NCBI GenBank assembly: GCA_963767565.1
Contig: CAVYEG010000022.1
Coordinates: 1 to 64,000, forward strand
Length of the DNA stretch: 64,000 bases
Origin: Palsa-504 sp963767565
GTDB lineage: Bacteria; Actinomycetota; Actinomycetes; Streptosporangiales; Streptosporangiaceae
Direction of reading: 5' to 3'
This document shows, piece after piece, positions 24,837-33,660 of this stretch; position 1 is the stretch's first letter, and each line of letters begins with the position of its first letter. Under the pieces are notes generated by a model. That model had not been told where the DNA came from, did not search any database, and was given only the letters and a program-made list of their open reading frames with translations. A program made the position numbers and the translations under genes.

Positions 24837-25979
24837 GTGACCGTCGAATCCGGCGGTGCGACCACCAGCGCACCTCTCGACCAGCCCGCGGCAGACCCCG
24901 GGCTGATCCAGCTGCTTACCCCGGAAGGCGAGCGGACCGACCACCCCGACTATCCGCTTGACCTTACCGCGGCCGACATCAGGAGCATGTACCGGGACCT
25001 GGTGCTGGTCCGCCGCATCGACACCGAGGCCATCTCGCTGCAGCGGCAGGGCGAGCTCGGCATCTGGGCCTCGCTGCTGGGCCAGGAAGCGGCCCAGATC
25101 GGCTCGGGCCGGGCCCTGAACGCGAACGACATGGTGTTCCCCACCTACCGGGAGCACGGCGTGGCCTGGTGCCGCGGCATCGACCCGGTCAAGCTGCTCG
25201 AGCTGTACCGCGGGGTCAGCCACGGCGGCTGGGCCCCCGAGGAACACAAGTTCCACCTGTACACCATCGTCATCGGCAGCCAGACCCTGCACGCCACCGG
25301 CTACGCCATGGGCATCCAGCGCGACGGGGGGGCGGACCGGGACGAGGCGGTGATCGTCTACTTCGGCGACGGGGCCACCAGCCAGGGCGACGTCAACGAG
25401 GCGTTCGTCTTCGCCCCGGTGTTCAACGCGCCGATCGTGTTCTTCTGCCAGAACAACCAGTGGGCCATCTCCGAGCCGCTGGAGAAGCAGAGCCGCATCC
25501 CGCTGTACCAGCGGGCCCGCGGGTTCGGCTTCCCCGGCCTGCAGGTGGACGGCAACGACGTGCTGGCCTGCTACGCGGTGACCAAGAAGGCCATGCAGGC
25601 GGCCCGGGAGGGGCAGGGCCCGACCCTGATCGAGGCGTTCACCTACCGGATGGGCGCGCACACCACCACCGACGACCCGACCAGGTACCGGCTGGCCAGC
25701 GAGCTCGAGATGTGGAAGCTGAAGGACCCGATCGAGCGGGTCCGGGCCTACCTGGTGCGCAGCGGCCAGGCCGAGCCCGAGTTCTTCGCCGAGGTGGACG
25801 CGGAGGCCAAGCAGGTCGGCGCCCGGGTCCGCGAGGCCTGCCGGACCATGCCCGACCCGCCGCCGCTGTCCCTCTTCGACAACGTGTACGCCGAGCCGAC
25901 CGCGATCCTGGAGGCCGAGCGCGAGCAGTACGCCAGCTACCTGGATTCGTTCGAGGAGATCGGGGGTGCCGGGCGATGA
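24837..25979 (+). CDS. Branched-chain 2-oxoacid (or pyruvate) dehydrogenase E1 alpha
   Basis: A 380-aa thiamine-diphosphate E1 alpha subunit. The TPP motif spans FGDGATSQGDVNEA to FFCQNNQW, and the phosphorylation-loop equivalent YRMGAHTTTDDPTRYR is present. GTG at 24837 follows AGGAG. It overlaps the beta gene by ATGA, and the three genes E1 alpha, E1 beta and E2 form an operon. No E3 is adjacent. A bkd assignment rests on the actinobacterial habit of making pyruvate dehydrogenase with a homodimeric AceE; acetoin or pyruvate dehydrogenase remains possible. Confidence 0.88.
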   Translation: MTVESGGATTSAPLDQPAADPGLIQLLTPEGERTDHPDYPLDLTAADIRSMYRDLVLVRRIDTEAISLQRQGELGIWASLLGQEAAQIGSGRALNANDMVFPTYREHGVAWCRGIDPVKLLELYRGVSHGGWAPEEHKFHLYTIVIGSQTLHATGYAMGIQRDGGADRDEAVIVYFGDGATSQGDVNEAFVFAPVFNAPIVFFCQNNQWAISEPLEKQSRIPLYQRARGFGFPGLQVDGNDVLACYAVTKKAMQAAREGQGPTLIEAFTYRMGAHTTTDDPTRYRLASELEMWKLKDPIERVRAYLVRSGQAEPEFFAEVDAEAKQVGARVREACRTMPDPPPLSLFDNVYAEPTAILEAEREQYASYLDSFEEIGGAGR

Positions 25980-26977
25980 CCACTCTGACCTTGTCCAAGG
26001 CGCTCAACGCCGGGCTGCGCAAGGCGATGGAGAACGACTCCAAGGTCCTCATCATGGGCGAGGACGTGGGCAAGCTGGGCGGCGTGTTCCGGGTCACCGA
26101 CGGCCTGCAGAAGGACTTCGGCGAGGACCGGGTGATCGACACCCCGCTGGCCGAGTCCGGCATCGTCGGCACCGCGATCGGCCTGGCCCTGCGCGGCTTC
26201 CGGCCGGTGTGCGAGATCCAGTTCGACGGGTTCGTCTTCCCCGCGGTCGACCAGATCGTCAGCCAGCTGGCCAAGATGCGCTACCGGTCCCGCGGGAACG
26301 TGAGCCTGCCGGTGACCATCCGCATCCCGTGCGGCGGCGGCATCGGCGCGGTCGAGCACCACAGCGAGTCCCCCGAGGTGTTCTTCGCGCACACCGCCGG
26401 GCTGCGCGTGGTGGCCTGCGCGGACGCGGCGGACGCGTTCACCATGATCCAGCAGTCGATCAGCTCCGACGACCCGGTCATCTTCTTCGAGCCCAAGCGC
26501 CGGTACTGGGACAAGGGCGAGGTCGACGTGGCCGGCGGCCTGGCCGCCGCGCTGCCGTTCGACCGGGCCCGGGTGGTGCTGGACGGCACCGACGTGACCC
26601 TGCTGGCCTACGGCCCGCTGATCCGCACCGCCCTGGAGTCGGCCCTGGCCGCCCGGGACCAGGGCAGTGCTGGCCACCGCGGGCCAAGCATCGAGGTCGT
26701 GGACGTGCGCTCGCTATCCCCGCTGGACATGGAGACGATCACGGCCTCGGTCCGGCGGACCGGCCGCTGCGTGGTGGCGCACGAGGCCCCGGTGTACGCG
26801 GGCCTGGGCGCCGAGATCGCGGCCCGGGTCACCGAGCAGTGCTTCTACCACCTGGAAGCCCCGGTGCTGCGGGTCGGCGGGTTCGCCACCCCCTACCCGC
26901 CGTCCCGGCTGGAGGACCACTACCTGCCCGACCTGGACCGGATCCTGGACGCCGTCGACCGGACGCTGGAGTTCTGA
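25976..26977 (+). CDS. 2-oxoacid dehydrogenase E1 beta
   Basis: A 333-aa transketolase-like E1 beta subunit: IMGEDVGKLGGVFRVTDGL, DTPLAESGIVGTAIGLAL, and a C-terminal transketolase_C part from VEVVDVRSLSPLD. It forms the alpha2beta2 E1 with the preceding gene. Start and stop overlap both neighbours (ATGA with E1 alpha, TGATG with E2), indicating coupled translation. Confidence 0.92.
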   Translation: MTTLTLSKALNAGLRKAMENDSKVLIMGEDVGKLGGVFRVTDGLQKDFGEDRVIDTPLAESGIVGTAIGLALRGFRPVCEIQFDGFVFPAVDQIVSQLAKMRYRSRGNVSLPVTIRIPCGGGIGAVEHHSESPEVFFAHTAGLRVVACADAADAFTMIQQSISSDDPVIFFEPKRRYWDKGEVDVAGGLAAALPFDRARVVLDGTDVTLLAYGPLIRTALESALAARDQGSAGHRGPSIEVVDVRSLSPLDMETITASVRRTGRCVVAHEAPVYAGLGAEIAARVTEQCFYHLEAPVLRVGGFATPYPPSRLEDHYLPDLDRILDAVDRTLEF

Positions 26978-28398
26978 TGACCGAGCTCAAGGAGTTCAGG
27001 CTCCCCGACGTGGGCGAGGGCCTGACCGAGGCCGACATCGTGGCCTGGCACGTCAAGCCGGGCGATGCGGTCGAGACCAACCAGATCATCGTGGAGATCG
27101 AGACGGCCAAGGCCGTGGTCGAGCTGCCCTCGCCCTGGGACGGGACCGTGGCCCGGCTGCTGGCCGAGGAGGGCCAGACCGTCGACGTGGGCACCCCGAT
27201 CATCACCGTCGACGTGGCCGGCCCGGGGACCGCCGTACCGGAGCAGCCCGCCGCAGACGCCGGACAAGCCGATGAGGCTGAACGGTCCGTGGCTGCTGCG
27301 GCCGCCCCGCCTGAGCGGCAGGCCGTGCTGGTCGGCTACGGGGTCAAGGCCTCGGCCACCACGCGCCGCGCGCGCAGGACATCCCCGGCCGTGGCCGCCG
27401 CGGCCGGACGGCCGGAAACGGCCGAGGTGCCGGCCGTGGACGAGGTCCCGGCCGAGCCGGTGCCGGTGCCCGACGAGCACCCCGTGGCCCCGGTCCGGGC
27501 GCTGGCCAAGCCGCCGGTGCGCAAGCTGGCCAAGGACCTGGGCATCAACCTGGCGGGCCTGGCGGGCACCGGGCCCGGCGGCTCGATCACCCGGGACGAC
27601 GTGCAGCGGGCGGCTGGTGAAACCAGGGACCGTTCGGCCGAAAATCTGGGCGAGCGGACGGCCAGCCTGATCCCGGTGCCCAGCGGGTTCAGCCCGGGCG
27701 GCGAGGAGCGCATCCCGGTCCGCGGGGTGCGCAAGCACATGGCCGCGGCCATGGTCTCCAGCGCCTTCACCGCGCCGCACGTCACCGAGTTCCTGCAGGT
27801 CGACGTGTCCGAGACGATGGCCGCGGTGCGGCGGGTGCGGGACCTGCCCGAGTACGCGGACGTGCGGGTCTCGCCGCTGCTGTTCGCGGCCCGGGCGCTG
27901 CTGGTCGCCGCGCGGCGCAACCCGCTGGTCAACTCGGCCTGGGACGAGGCGGCGCAGGAGATCGTGGTCAAGCATCACGTCAACCTGGGCATCGCGGTCG
28001 CCTCGGAGCGCGGGCTGATCGTGCCGAACATCAAGAACGCGGGCGAGCTGGCCCTGCCCGACCTGGCCCGGGCCCTGCACGGGCTGACCGAGGTGGCGCG
28101 GGCGGGCAAGGCGACCCCGGCCGACCTGGCGGGCGGCACGATCACGATCACTAACGTCGGGGTGTTCGGGGTGGACGCGGGCACCCCCATCCTCACCCCC
28201 GGCGAGGCCGCGATCCTGGCCTTCGGCCAGGTCAGGCACGTTCCGTGGGTGGTCGACGGGCAGCTCGCGGTGCGCCAGGCCTGCACGCTGTCGCTGTCCT
28301 TCGACCACCGGATTATCGACGGGCAGCTCGGTTCGGCCGTGCTGCGGGACGTGGGCTCGATGCTCGAGGACCCGATGCGGATGCTCGCCTGGAGCTAA
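26977..28398 (+). CDS. 2-oxoacid dehydrogenase E2 (dihydrolipoyl acyltransferase)
   Basis: A 473-aa E2. A single lipoyl domain has lysine 45 in IETAKAVVE; an Ala/Pro-rich linker leads to a peripheral-subunit-binding domain near residue 170 (VRKLAKDLGINLAGLAGTG); the catalytic domain ends in SFDHRIIDGQ, which holds the His and Asp of the acyltransferase site. It builds the core that binds E1 and E3. Its TAA stop overlaps the TAG stop of the convergent acyl-CoA dehydrogenase (CTAA, 28395-28398). Confidence 0.92.
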   Translation: MTELKEFRLPDVGEGLTEADIVAWHVKPGDAVETNQIIVEIETAKAVVELPSPWDGTVARLLAEEGQTVDVGTPIITVDVAGPGTAVPEQPAADAGQADEAERSVAAAAAPPERQAVLVGYGVKASATTRRARRTSPAVAAAAGRPETAEVPAVDEVPAEPVPVPDEHPVAPVRALAKPPVRKLAKDLGINLAGLAGTGPGGSITRDDVQRAAGETRDRSAENLGERTASLIPVPSGFSPGGEERIPVRGVRKHMAAAMVSSAFTAPHVTEFLQVDVSETMAAVRRVRDLPEYADVRVSPLLFAARALLVAARRNPLVNSAWDEAAQEIVVKHHVNLGIAVASERGLIVPNIKNAGELALPDLARALHGLTEVARAGKATPADLAGGTITITNVGVFGVDAGTPILTPGEAAILAFGQVRHVPWVVDGQLAVRQACTLSLSFDHRIIDGQLGSAVLRDVGSMLEDPMRMLAWS

Positions 28399-30236
28399 AA
28401 GGCCGTCTCGGGCAGGTCCATCAGGTCGCCGGTGGTCTCCTCGATCACCTGGCGCTCGGCGGCCAGCCGGGGCAGCACGGTGGCGGCGAAGAACCGGGCC
28501 GCGGCCAGCTTGCCCGCGTAAAAGTCCCGGTCCTTGGCGTCCGCCGCGATCCGGTCCAGCTCCTGCTGGGCGATCTCGGCCTGGGTCAGCAGCAGCCAGC
28601 CGATGACCAGGTCGCCCAGCGCCATCAGCAGCCGGGTGGTGTTCAGCCCGACCTTGTAGACCTCGGCGGGCTGGGCCGCCGAGGCCTGCAGGAACCCGGT
28701 CATGGCCGCCACCATGGCCTCGACCTGCCCGGCCGCCTCGGCCAGGGCCGCCCGCTCGGCCTTGAGCCGGCCGTTGCCGCCCGCGGCGGCGCAGAACTCC
28801 CTGATCCAGGTGAGCAGGCCGCGTAGCGCCTGGCCGCGATCCCGCACGATCTTGCGGAAGAACAGGTCCAGGGACTGGATGCCGGTGGTGCCCTCGTACA
28901 GGCTGTCGATCTTGGCGTCCCTGATGTACTGCTCGATCGGGTAGTCCTGCAGGAAGCCGGATCCGCCCAGGGTCTGCAGGGACAAGGTGAGCAGCTCGTA
29001 GGAACGCTCCGAGCCGGCGCCCTTGACCACGGGCAGCAGCAGGTCGTTCAGCGCCGCCGAGGCCTCGTCGGTGCGTCCTTCGGCCGCGGCGACGGCGATG
29101 GCGTCCTGGAGGCTGGCGGTGTACAGGACCAGCGCCCGCATGCCCTCGGCGTAGGCCTTCTGCAGCATCAGCATCCGGCGCACGTCGGGGTGGTGGATGA
29201 TCGTGACCCGGGGCGCGGTCTTGTCGTTCATCTCGGTCAGGTCGGCGCCCTGGACCCGGGTCCTGGCGTAGTCCAGGGCGTTCAGGTAGCCGGTGGACAA
29301 GGTGGCGATGGCCTTGGTGCCGACCATCATCCGGGCGTCCTCGATGATCTTGAACATCTGCCTGATGCCGTCGTGCTGCCCGCCGACCAGGGTGCCGACC
29401 GCGGGGCGGCCGCCGGGTTGTACCGGGCCGAAGGTGACCTCGCAGGTGGTCGAGGCCTTCAGGCCCATCTTGTGCTCGACGTTGGTGATGAGCACGCCAT
29501 TCCGCTCGCCCAGCGTGCCGTCCGGGTTGAGGCGGAACTTGGGCACCAGGAACATGGACAGCCCCTTGGTGCCGGGGCCGGCGCCCTCGGGCCGGGCCAG
29601 CACCAGGTGGAATATGTTCTCGGCCAGGTCGTGCTCGGCGCTGGTGATGAAGCGCTTGACGCCCTCGATGTGCCAGCTGCCGTCGGGCTGCTCGACGGCC
29701 TTGGTGCGGCCGGCGCCGACGTCGGAGCCCGCGTCGGGCTCGGTCAGCACCATGGTCGCGCCCCACTCGCGCTCGATGGCGAGGCTGGCGAACTCCTTCT
29801 GCTCCGGCGTGCCCAGCTCCCACAGCACCCGGGCCATGGTGTGGCCGCTGGAGTACATCCAGATGGCCGGGTTGGAACCCAGGATCAGCTCGGCCATGGC
29901 CCAGTTCAGCGACCGGGGGGCGGGGGTCCCGCCCAGTTCGGCGGGCAGCGACAGCCGGTACCATTCGGCGTCCATGAAGGTCCGGTACGACTTGCGCAGC
30001 GACTCGGGCACCTGCACCGAGTGGGTGGCCGCGTCGAAGACCGGGGGGTTCCGGTCGGCGTCGGCGAACGACGCGGCCAGCGGGCCGGTGGCCATCCGGT
30101 CCAGCTCGGACAAGATGCCGCGGGCGGTGTCTTCGTCGAGTTCGCCGTAGGGGGCGTGGCCCAGGAGATCCTGGCGCCGCAGCACCTCGAACAGGTTGAA
30201 CTCGATGTCCCGCACGTTACTCTTGTAGTGGCTCAT
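28395..30236 (-). CDS. Long acyl-CoA dehydrogenase (FadE5/DmdC-like)
   Basis: A 613-aa acyl-CoA dehydrogenase with the extra N- and C-terminal domains of the FadE5/DmdC group. MVLTEPDAGSDVGAG is near residue 185 (FAD site), and LYEGTTGIQSLDLFFRK near residue 440 carries the catalytic glutamate. It should oxidise medium- or long-chain acyl-CoA in the cytosol. ATG at 30236 follows GGAG with 5-base spacing; a GTG one codon earlier is too close. The upstream stretch 30272-30288 has an imperfect repeat GCTACC...GTAAC that could be an operator. Confidence 0.9.
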   Translation of the reverse strand: MSHYKSNVRDIEFNLFEVLRRQDLLGHAPYGELDEDTARGILSELDRMATGPLAASFADADRNPPVFDAATHSVQVPESLRKSYRTFMDAEWYRLSLPAELGGTPAPRSLNWAMAELILGSNPAIWMYSSGHTMARVLWELGTPEQKEFASLAIEREWGATMVLTEPDAGSDVGAGRTKAVEQPDGSWHIEGVKRFITSAEHDLAENIFHLVLARPEGAGPGTKGLSMFLVPKFRLNPDGTLGERNGVLITNVEHKMGLKASTTCEVTFGPVQPGGRPAVGTLVGGQHDGIRQMFKIIEDARMMVGTKAIATLSTGYLNALDYARTRVQGADLTEMNDKTAPRVTIIHHPDVRRMLMLQKAYAEGMRALVLYTASLQDAIAVAAAEGRTDEASAALNDLLLPVVKGAGSERSYELLTLSLQTLGGSGFLQDYPIEQYIRDAKIDSLYEGTTGIQSLDLFFRKIVRDRGQALRGLLTWIREFCAAAGGNGRLKAERAALAEAAGQVEAMVAAMTGFLQASAAQPAEVYKVGLNTTRLLMALGDLVIGWLLLTQAEIAQQELDRIAADAKDRDFYAGKLAAARFFAATVLPRLAAERQVIEETTGDLMDLPETAF

Positions 30237-30451
30237 CACCGCTCCGTTGCTCGCCGTACCTGAGAGCTATGCTACCCGCTAGTAACTTCAGGGGCGAGCC
30301 GGGTCTTCCCGCGCGCCGGTCCGGTCCGTGCCAAATCGGTCGGGGCCGTCCCCCGGGACACAAATGACGTGGCACGACATCATTGGCCGCATGTCCGTAT
30401 TTTTATGGGTTTGCACACCTCGCTGATCACTGGCGACTACGCTTCGCATGT

Positions 30452-31438
30452 GTGAGCGAGGTTCGCGACTATTCGGCGGGGCTCCCCGCACGACGGCCGA
30501 CCCCGGACATGCCGCTCCCGCAGGAGCCCGCGCCCGTGTCGGCGTCGGGGCCGGGACCTGCACTGCAGCCGCCGGGCGAGTTCCCGGTCCGCCAGCCCCA
30601 CGCCCGGCTGGTGCAGCCGGGCGGCCGCCACCGGCGCGCCGTCCCGGCCAGCCTGCCCGAGGGCGCGCCGGCGCTCATCCTGGCCGTGCCGAGCGTCAGC
30701 GAGGATGGCCTGACCGGCGCCACCGCCGACATCGCCACCGTGCTGCGGGTGGACAACCTGGACCTCGACGTACGCATCGCGCGGATCGACCACGGCGGGC
30801 GCGGCGACCCGTCGGGGATCAGGGCCGTGCTGGCCGATGCCGCCGCCCGGCGGCCGGCAGGCGCACCGTCGGCCGTGGTGGTGCCGCAGCTGGTCACGCC
30901 GCATCCGGGCGTCAGCCGTGAGCTGCGCGAGGCCATCGGGGCCAGCGGCGCCAACGCCACCATCGGCGAGGTGTTCAACACCAACGCGCTGCTGGCCGAG
31001 GCGCTGCACCACCGGCTGGCCGACGCCGGGCTGTGCCGGGCCGACCGGGTGCGGATGTTCAGCATCACCACCTCGGCCGACGGCATCCTGCTGCTGACCG
31101 TGGGCGGCGCGGAAGCCGTCGGGACGGCCAGCGTCACCGCGTTCCTGCTGTCCGCCCGGCTGGCGCTGCCCGTGCTGGCCGCCTCGCTGGACGACAAGCC
31201 CGGTATCGAGGCGGCGGCGGTCCGGCTGGACAGCATGGGCGTCAGCCGGATCGCCATCGCCCCCTACCTGATCGGGCCGGAGGCCGACCCGACGGCGGTC
31301 GAGGAAGTCACGGCCGTGCTGGGCGCCAAGTGCTGCGCGCCGCTGGGCGCGCACGACAACGTGATCAAGCTCATCTCCCAGGCCTACGGCCAGGTTCTCA
31401 GCCACCTCGACCCGCTCGAGCCGCCCGACCCGGTCTGA
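30452..31438 (+). CDS. CbiX/SirB-like sirohydrochlorin chelatase family protein
   Basis: A 328-aa protein with two CbiX-like halves: ALILAVPSVSEDG starts the first near residue 70, and IAIAPYLIG lies in the second. The usual metal-binding HGS at the first strand end is replaced (AVPSVSEDG), so chelatase activity is doubtful. The first 60 residues are Pro-rich and disordered. The start is GTG at 30452 without a ribosome site; TACGCT at 30438-30443 is a -10 at leaderless distance. The neighbouring NlpC/P60 gene is convergent. Confidence 0.7.
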   Translation: MSEVRDYSAGLPARRPTPDMPLPQEPAPVSASGPGPALQPPGEFPVRQPHARLVQPGGRHRRAVPASLPEGAPALILAVPSVSEDGLTGATADIATVLRVDNLDLDVRIARIDHGGRGDPSGIRAVLADAAARRPAGAPSAVVVPQLVTPHPGVSRELREAIGASGANATIGEVFNTNALLAEALHHRLADAGLCRADRVRMFSITTSADGILLLTVGGAEAVGTASVTAFLLSARLALPVLAASLDDKPGIEAAAVRLDSMGVSRIAIAPYLIGPEADPTAVEEVTAVLGAKCCAPLGAHDNVIKLISQAYGQVLSHLDPLEPPDPV

Positions 31439-31461
31439 CCCGCCGCAGCCGCCTCAGCGCC

Positions 31462-32730
31462 TCAGCTGGCGGGCCGGACCGCGCCGATGGGGTCGCCGGG
31501 CTGGTAGATGCTGTCGATCCGGACCAGGGCGCCGGTGAACGGGGCGTCGACCATCATGCCGTTGCCGACGTAGATCCCGACGTGGTGGATGGTGGCCGGG
31601 TCCGAGTTGTTGGTGGCGTAGAACAGCAGGTCACCGCGCTGGAGACTGTCCAGGGGAACGTGCGGGCCCTCTTCCCACTGGTAGCCGGTGTAGTGCAGCA
31701 GCTGGACGCCGGCCCGCGCCCAGGCGTCCATGGTCAGGCCCGAGCAGTCATAGGTGTCCGGGCCGGCCGCGCCCCACTGGTACGGCTTGCCCAGCTGGGT
31801 CAGGGCCCAGTTGGCCGCGATGTCGCCCTGGCTGGCCGACGCCCCGGATCCGTAAGCCCAGGCGGGCGCCTGCGAGGGGCCTTCGGCGCTCTTGGCCGCG
31901 GCCGCCGCCCGCGCGGCGGCCGCCGCCGCCCGCGCCGCCGCCGCCGCGGCTTCGGCGGCCAGGGCGGCCGCGCGAGCCGCCTTGAGCTGGGCGGCCCGGG
32001 TCTTGGCGCTGGCCAGCGAGCTGGCCAGCTTGTCCCGTTGGTCCGCCTGGACCTGGACCACGGCCTGCTGCCTGGCCACCGCGGCCTGGATGGCCACCTT
32101 GAGCGCGGTGGCCGCGCGCAGGTCAGACTGCTTGGCGACCAGCAGCTCATGGGCCTGGGTGCGGAACACCTTGGCCACCACGTCGTCGGCCTGCGCCTCG
32201 GCCAGCGTGTCCGTGCCGGCCTGGGCCAGGACCGTGCCCAGGCCCACCTGGTTCAGGTAGCCCTGCGGGCCGCTGGAGTTGCCGAGCATGGCGGTCATCG
32301 GGCCGAAGCCGCCGCCGGACTCGTATTCCTCGGCGGCGAGCGCGGCCAGCCGCTGCTTGGTGGCTGCCTGGGTCTGCTCGGCGTACCTGAGCTTGGCCTC
32401 GGTCACCTGGTAGGCGGCCGCCGCCCGCTGCTCGTCGATCAGTACCCGGTCGTAGCGCTCGATGAGCACCTCGGCCTGGGTCTGCAGCTGCGCGAGCTGC
32501 GCGGCGGAGGCGGAAAGCTTGCCCTGCTGCGCGCCCAGCGCCGCCTGCTGCTGCCTGACCTTGTTCTCCGCCGCGATGATCTGCGCCTGGCTGGGCGGGG
32601 TGGGATTGCCGTCGAGCTGCCAGCGGGGCAGCGTGGCCGGGATGCTCAGCACCACGAGCACGCCGCAGGCGATGATCACCCGCAGGCCGCCGTGGACCCG
32701 GCGCCGGCCGCGGCCCCGCGTGTTCGTCAA
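31462..32730 (-). CDS. Secreted NlpC/P60 (C40) peptidoglycan hydrolase with coiled coil
   Basis: A 422-aa protein with a basic N-terminus and one hydrophobic segment (about residues 15-33, signal peptide or anchor), then about 230 residues of Ala/Gln-rich coiled coil as in RipA and FtsX-regulated hydrolases, and a C-terminal NlpC/P60 domain with catalytic Cys in YDCSGLTMDAW and His in IHHVGIYVGNG. It should cleave peptidoglycan stem peptides. It starts with TTG (32728-32730) behind GGGAGGG. The leader region up to crp holds two Crp boxes and may be structured. Confidence 0.88.
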   Translation of the reverse strand: MTNTRGRGRRRVHGGLRVIIACGVLVVLSIPATLPRWQLDGNPTPPSQAQIIAAENKVRQQQAALGAQQGKLSASAAQLAQLQTQAEVLIERYDRVLIDEQRAAAAYQVTEAKLRYAEQTQAATKQRLAALAAEEYESGGGFGPMTAMLGNSSGPQGYLNQVGLGTVLAQAGTDTLAEAQADDVVAKVFRTQAHELLVAKQSDLRAATALKVAIQAAVARQQAVVQVQADQRDKLASSLASAKTRAAQLKAARAAALAAEAAAAAARAAAAAARAAAAAKSAEGPSQAPAWAYGSGASASQGDIAANWALTQLGKPYQWGAAGPDTYDCSGLTMDAWARAGVQLLHYTGYQWEEGPHVPLDSLQRGDLLFYATNNSDPATIHHVGIYVGNGMMVDAPFTGALVRIDSIYQPGDPIGAVRPAS

Positions 32731-32824
32731 AGCCCTCCCACCCCGCCGCCCGGTGCTTGTTCCGGATAGGCCTTCCGGATTGGCCGAGCGTTGATTACAC
32801 GACGGAGTTACGGTAAACCAGCAA

Positions 32825-32840
32825 TGTGGTGTTAGTCACA
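32825..32840. promoter_or_regulatory. Crp box between NlpC/P60 gene and crp
   Basis: TGTGG-TGTTAG-TCACA matches the TGTGA-N6-TCACA consensus at 9 of 10 positions. Its centre is 38 bp from the second box. Confidence 0.6.
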
Positions 32841-32862
32841 GAGCCACGCGGTGACCTCATCA

Positions 32863-32878
32863 TGTGATCCCGAGCACA
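32863..32878. promoter_or_regulatory. Second Crp box between NlpC/P60 gene and crp
   Basis: TGTGA-TCCCGA-GCACA matches the Crp consensus at 9 of 10 positions, about 100 bp before the crp start, consistent with autoregulation. Confidence 0.6.
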
Positions 32879-32976
32879 TACCACTCCGGGACATGATCCA
32901 CACTTAGAAGAGCATGGTCAGCGCACCTTGGCTGGCCAGCGCGCTGGCCGAGGCGGCCAGCAGACAAGGAGGATCG

Positions 32977-33660
32977 GTGGAGGACGCCGACGTTGTGCTC
33001 AGGCGGGCACCGCTGTTTGACGGGCTCGACGAGGAGAGTGCCAAGGCGCTCCGGCGGCAGATGCCCGACGTCAAGCTGTCGCGCGGCGAGCACCTGTTCC
33101 TGGAGGGTGACGCCGGAGACCGCCTGTACGTGGTGCTCGAGGGCAAGATGAAGCTGACCCGCGCCGCGGCGGACGGCCGGGAGAGCCTGTGGAGCGTGCT
33201 GGGACCGGGCGAGATGTTCGGCGAGCTGTCGCTGTTCGACCCGCGGCCGCGGACCTCGACGGCCAGCGCGGTCACCGACGTCACGCTGGCCGCGCTGGCC
33301 CATGACGCGCTGCGCCCGTGGCTGCTGGACCGGCCGGACGTCTCCATGCACATGCTGCAGGCCCTGGCCCGGCGGCTGCGCCGCGCCAACGACGTGACGG
33401 CCGACCTGGTCTTCACCGACGTGCCCGGCCGGGTGGCCAAGAACCTGCTTGACCTGGCCGACCGGTTCGGCGAGCAGGACCGCGATGGCCTGCACGTCCA
33501 TCACGACCTGACCCAGGAGGAACTGGCCCAGCTGGTCGGGGCGTCCCGGGAGACGGTCAACAAGGCCCTGGCCGACTTCGCGGCCCGCGGCTGGCTGCAG
33601 ATCTCCGCCCGGTCGGTACTGATCCTGGACTCCGAGCGGCTGCGCCGCCGGGCCCGCTAG
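32977..33660 (+). CDS. crp: Cyclic-nucleotide-binding regulator Crp
   Basis: A 227-aa Crp/Fnr protein very close to Streptomyces and mycobacterial Crp. The cAMP pocket is GEMFGELSLFDPRPRTSTA near residue 70, and the C-terminal HTH is TQEELAQLVGASRETVNKALADFAARGWL. The actinobacterial protein controls germination, development and secondary metabolism in Streptomyces and resuscitation genes in mycobacteria. GTG at 32977 follows AGGAGG. Its TAG stop lies in CTAG shared with the convergent metallo-hydrolase stop. Confidence 0.93.
   Translation: MEDADVVLRRAPLFDGLDEESAKALRRQMPDVKLSRGEHLFLEGDAGDRLYVVLEGKMKLTRAAADGRESLWSVLGPGEMFGELSLFDPRPRTSTASAVTDVTLAALAHDALRPWLLDRPDVSMHMLQALARRLRRANDVTADLVFTDVPGRVAKNLLDLADRFGEQDRDGLHVHHDLTQEELAQLVGASRETVNKALADFAARGWLQISARSVLILDSERLRRRAR

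Noticed and set aside
29190..30263. Long plus-strand open frame opposite the large acyl-CoA dehydrogenase
   Set aside because: Shadow of a well-supported gene, without motif or ribosome site.
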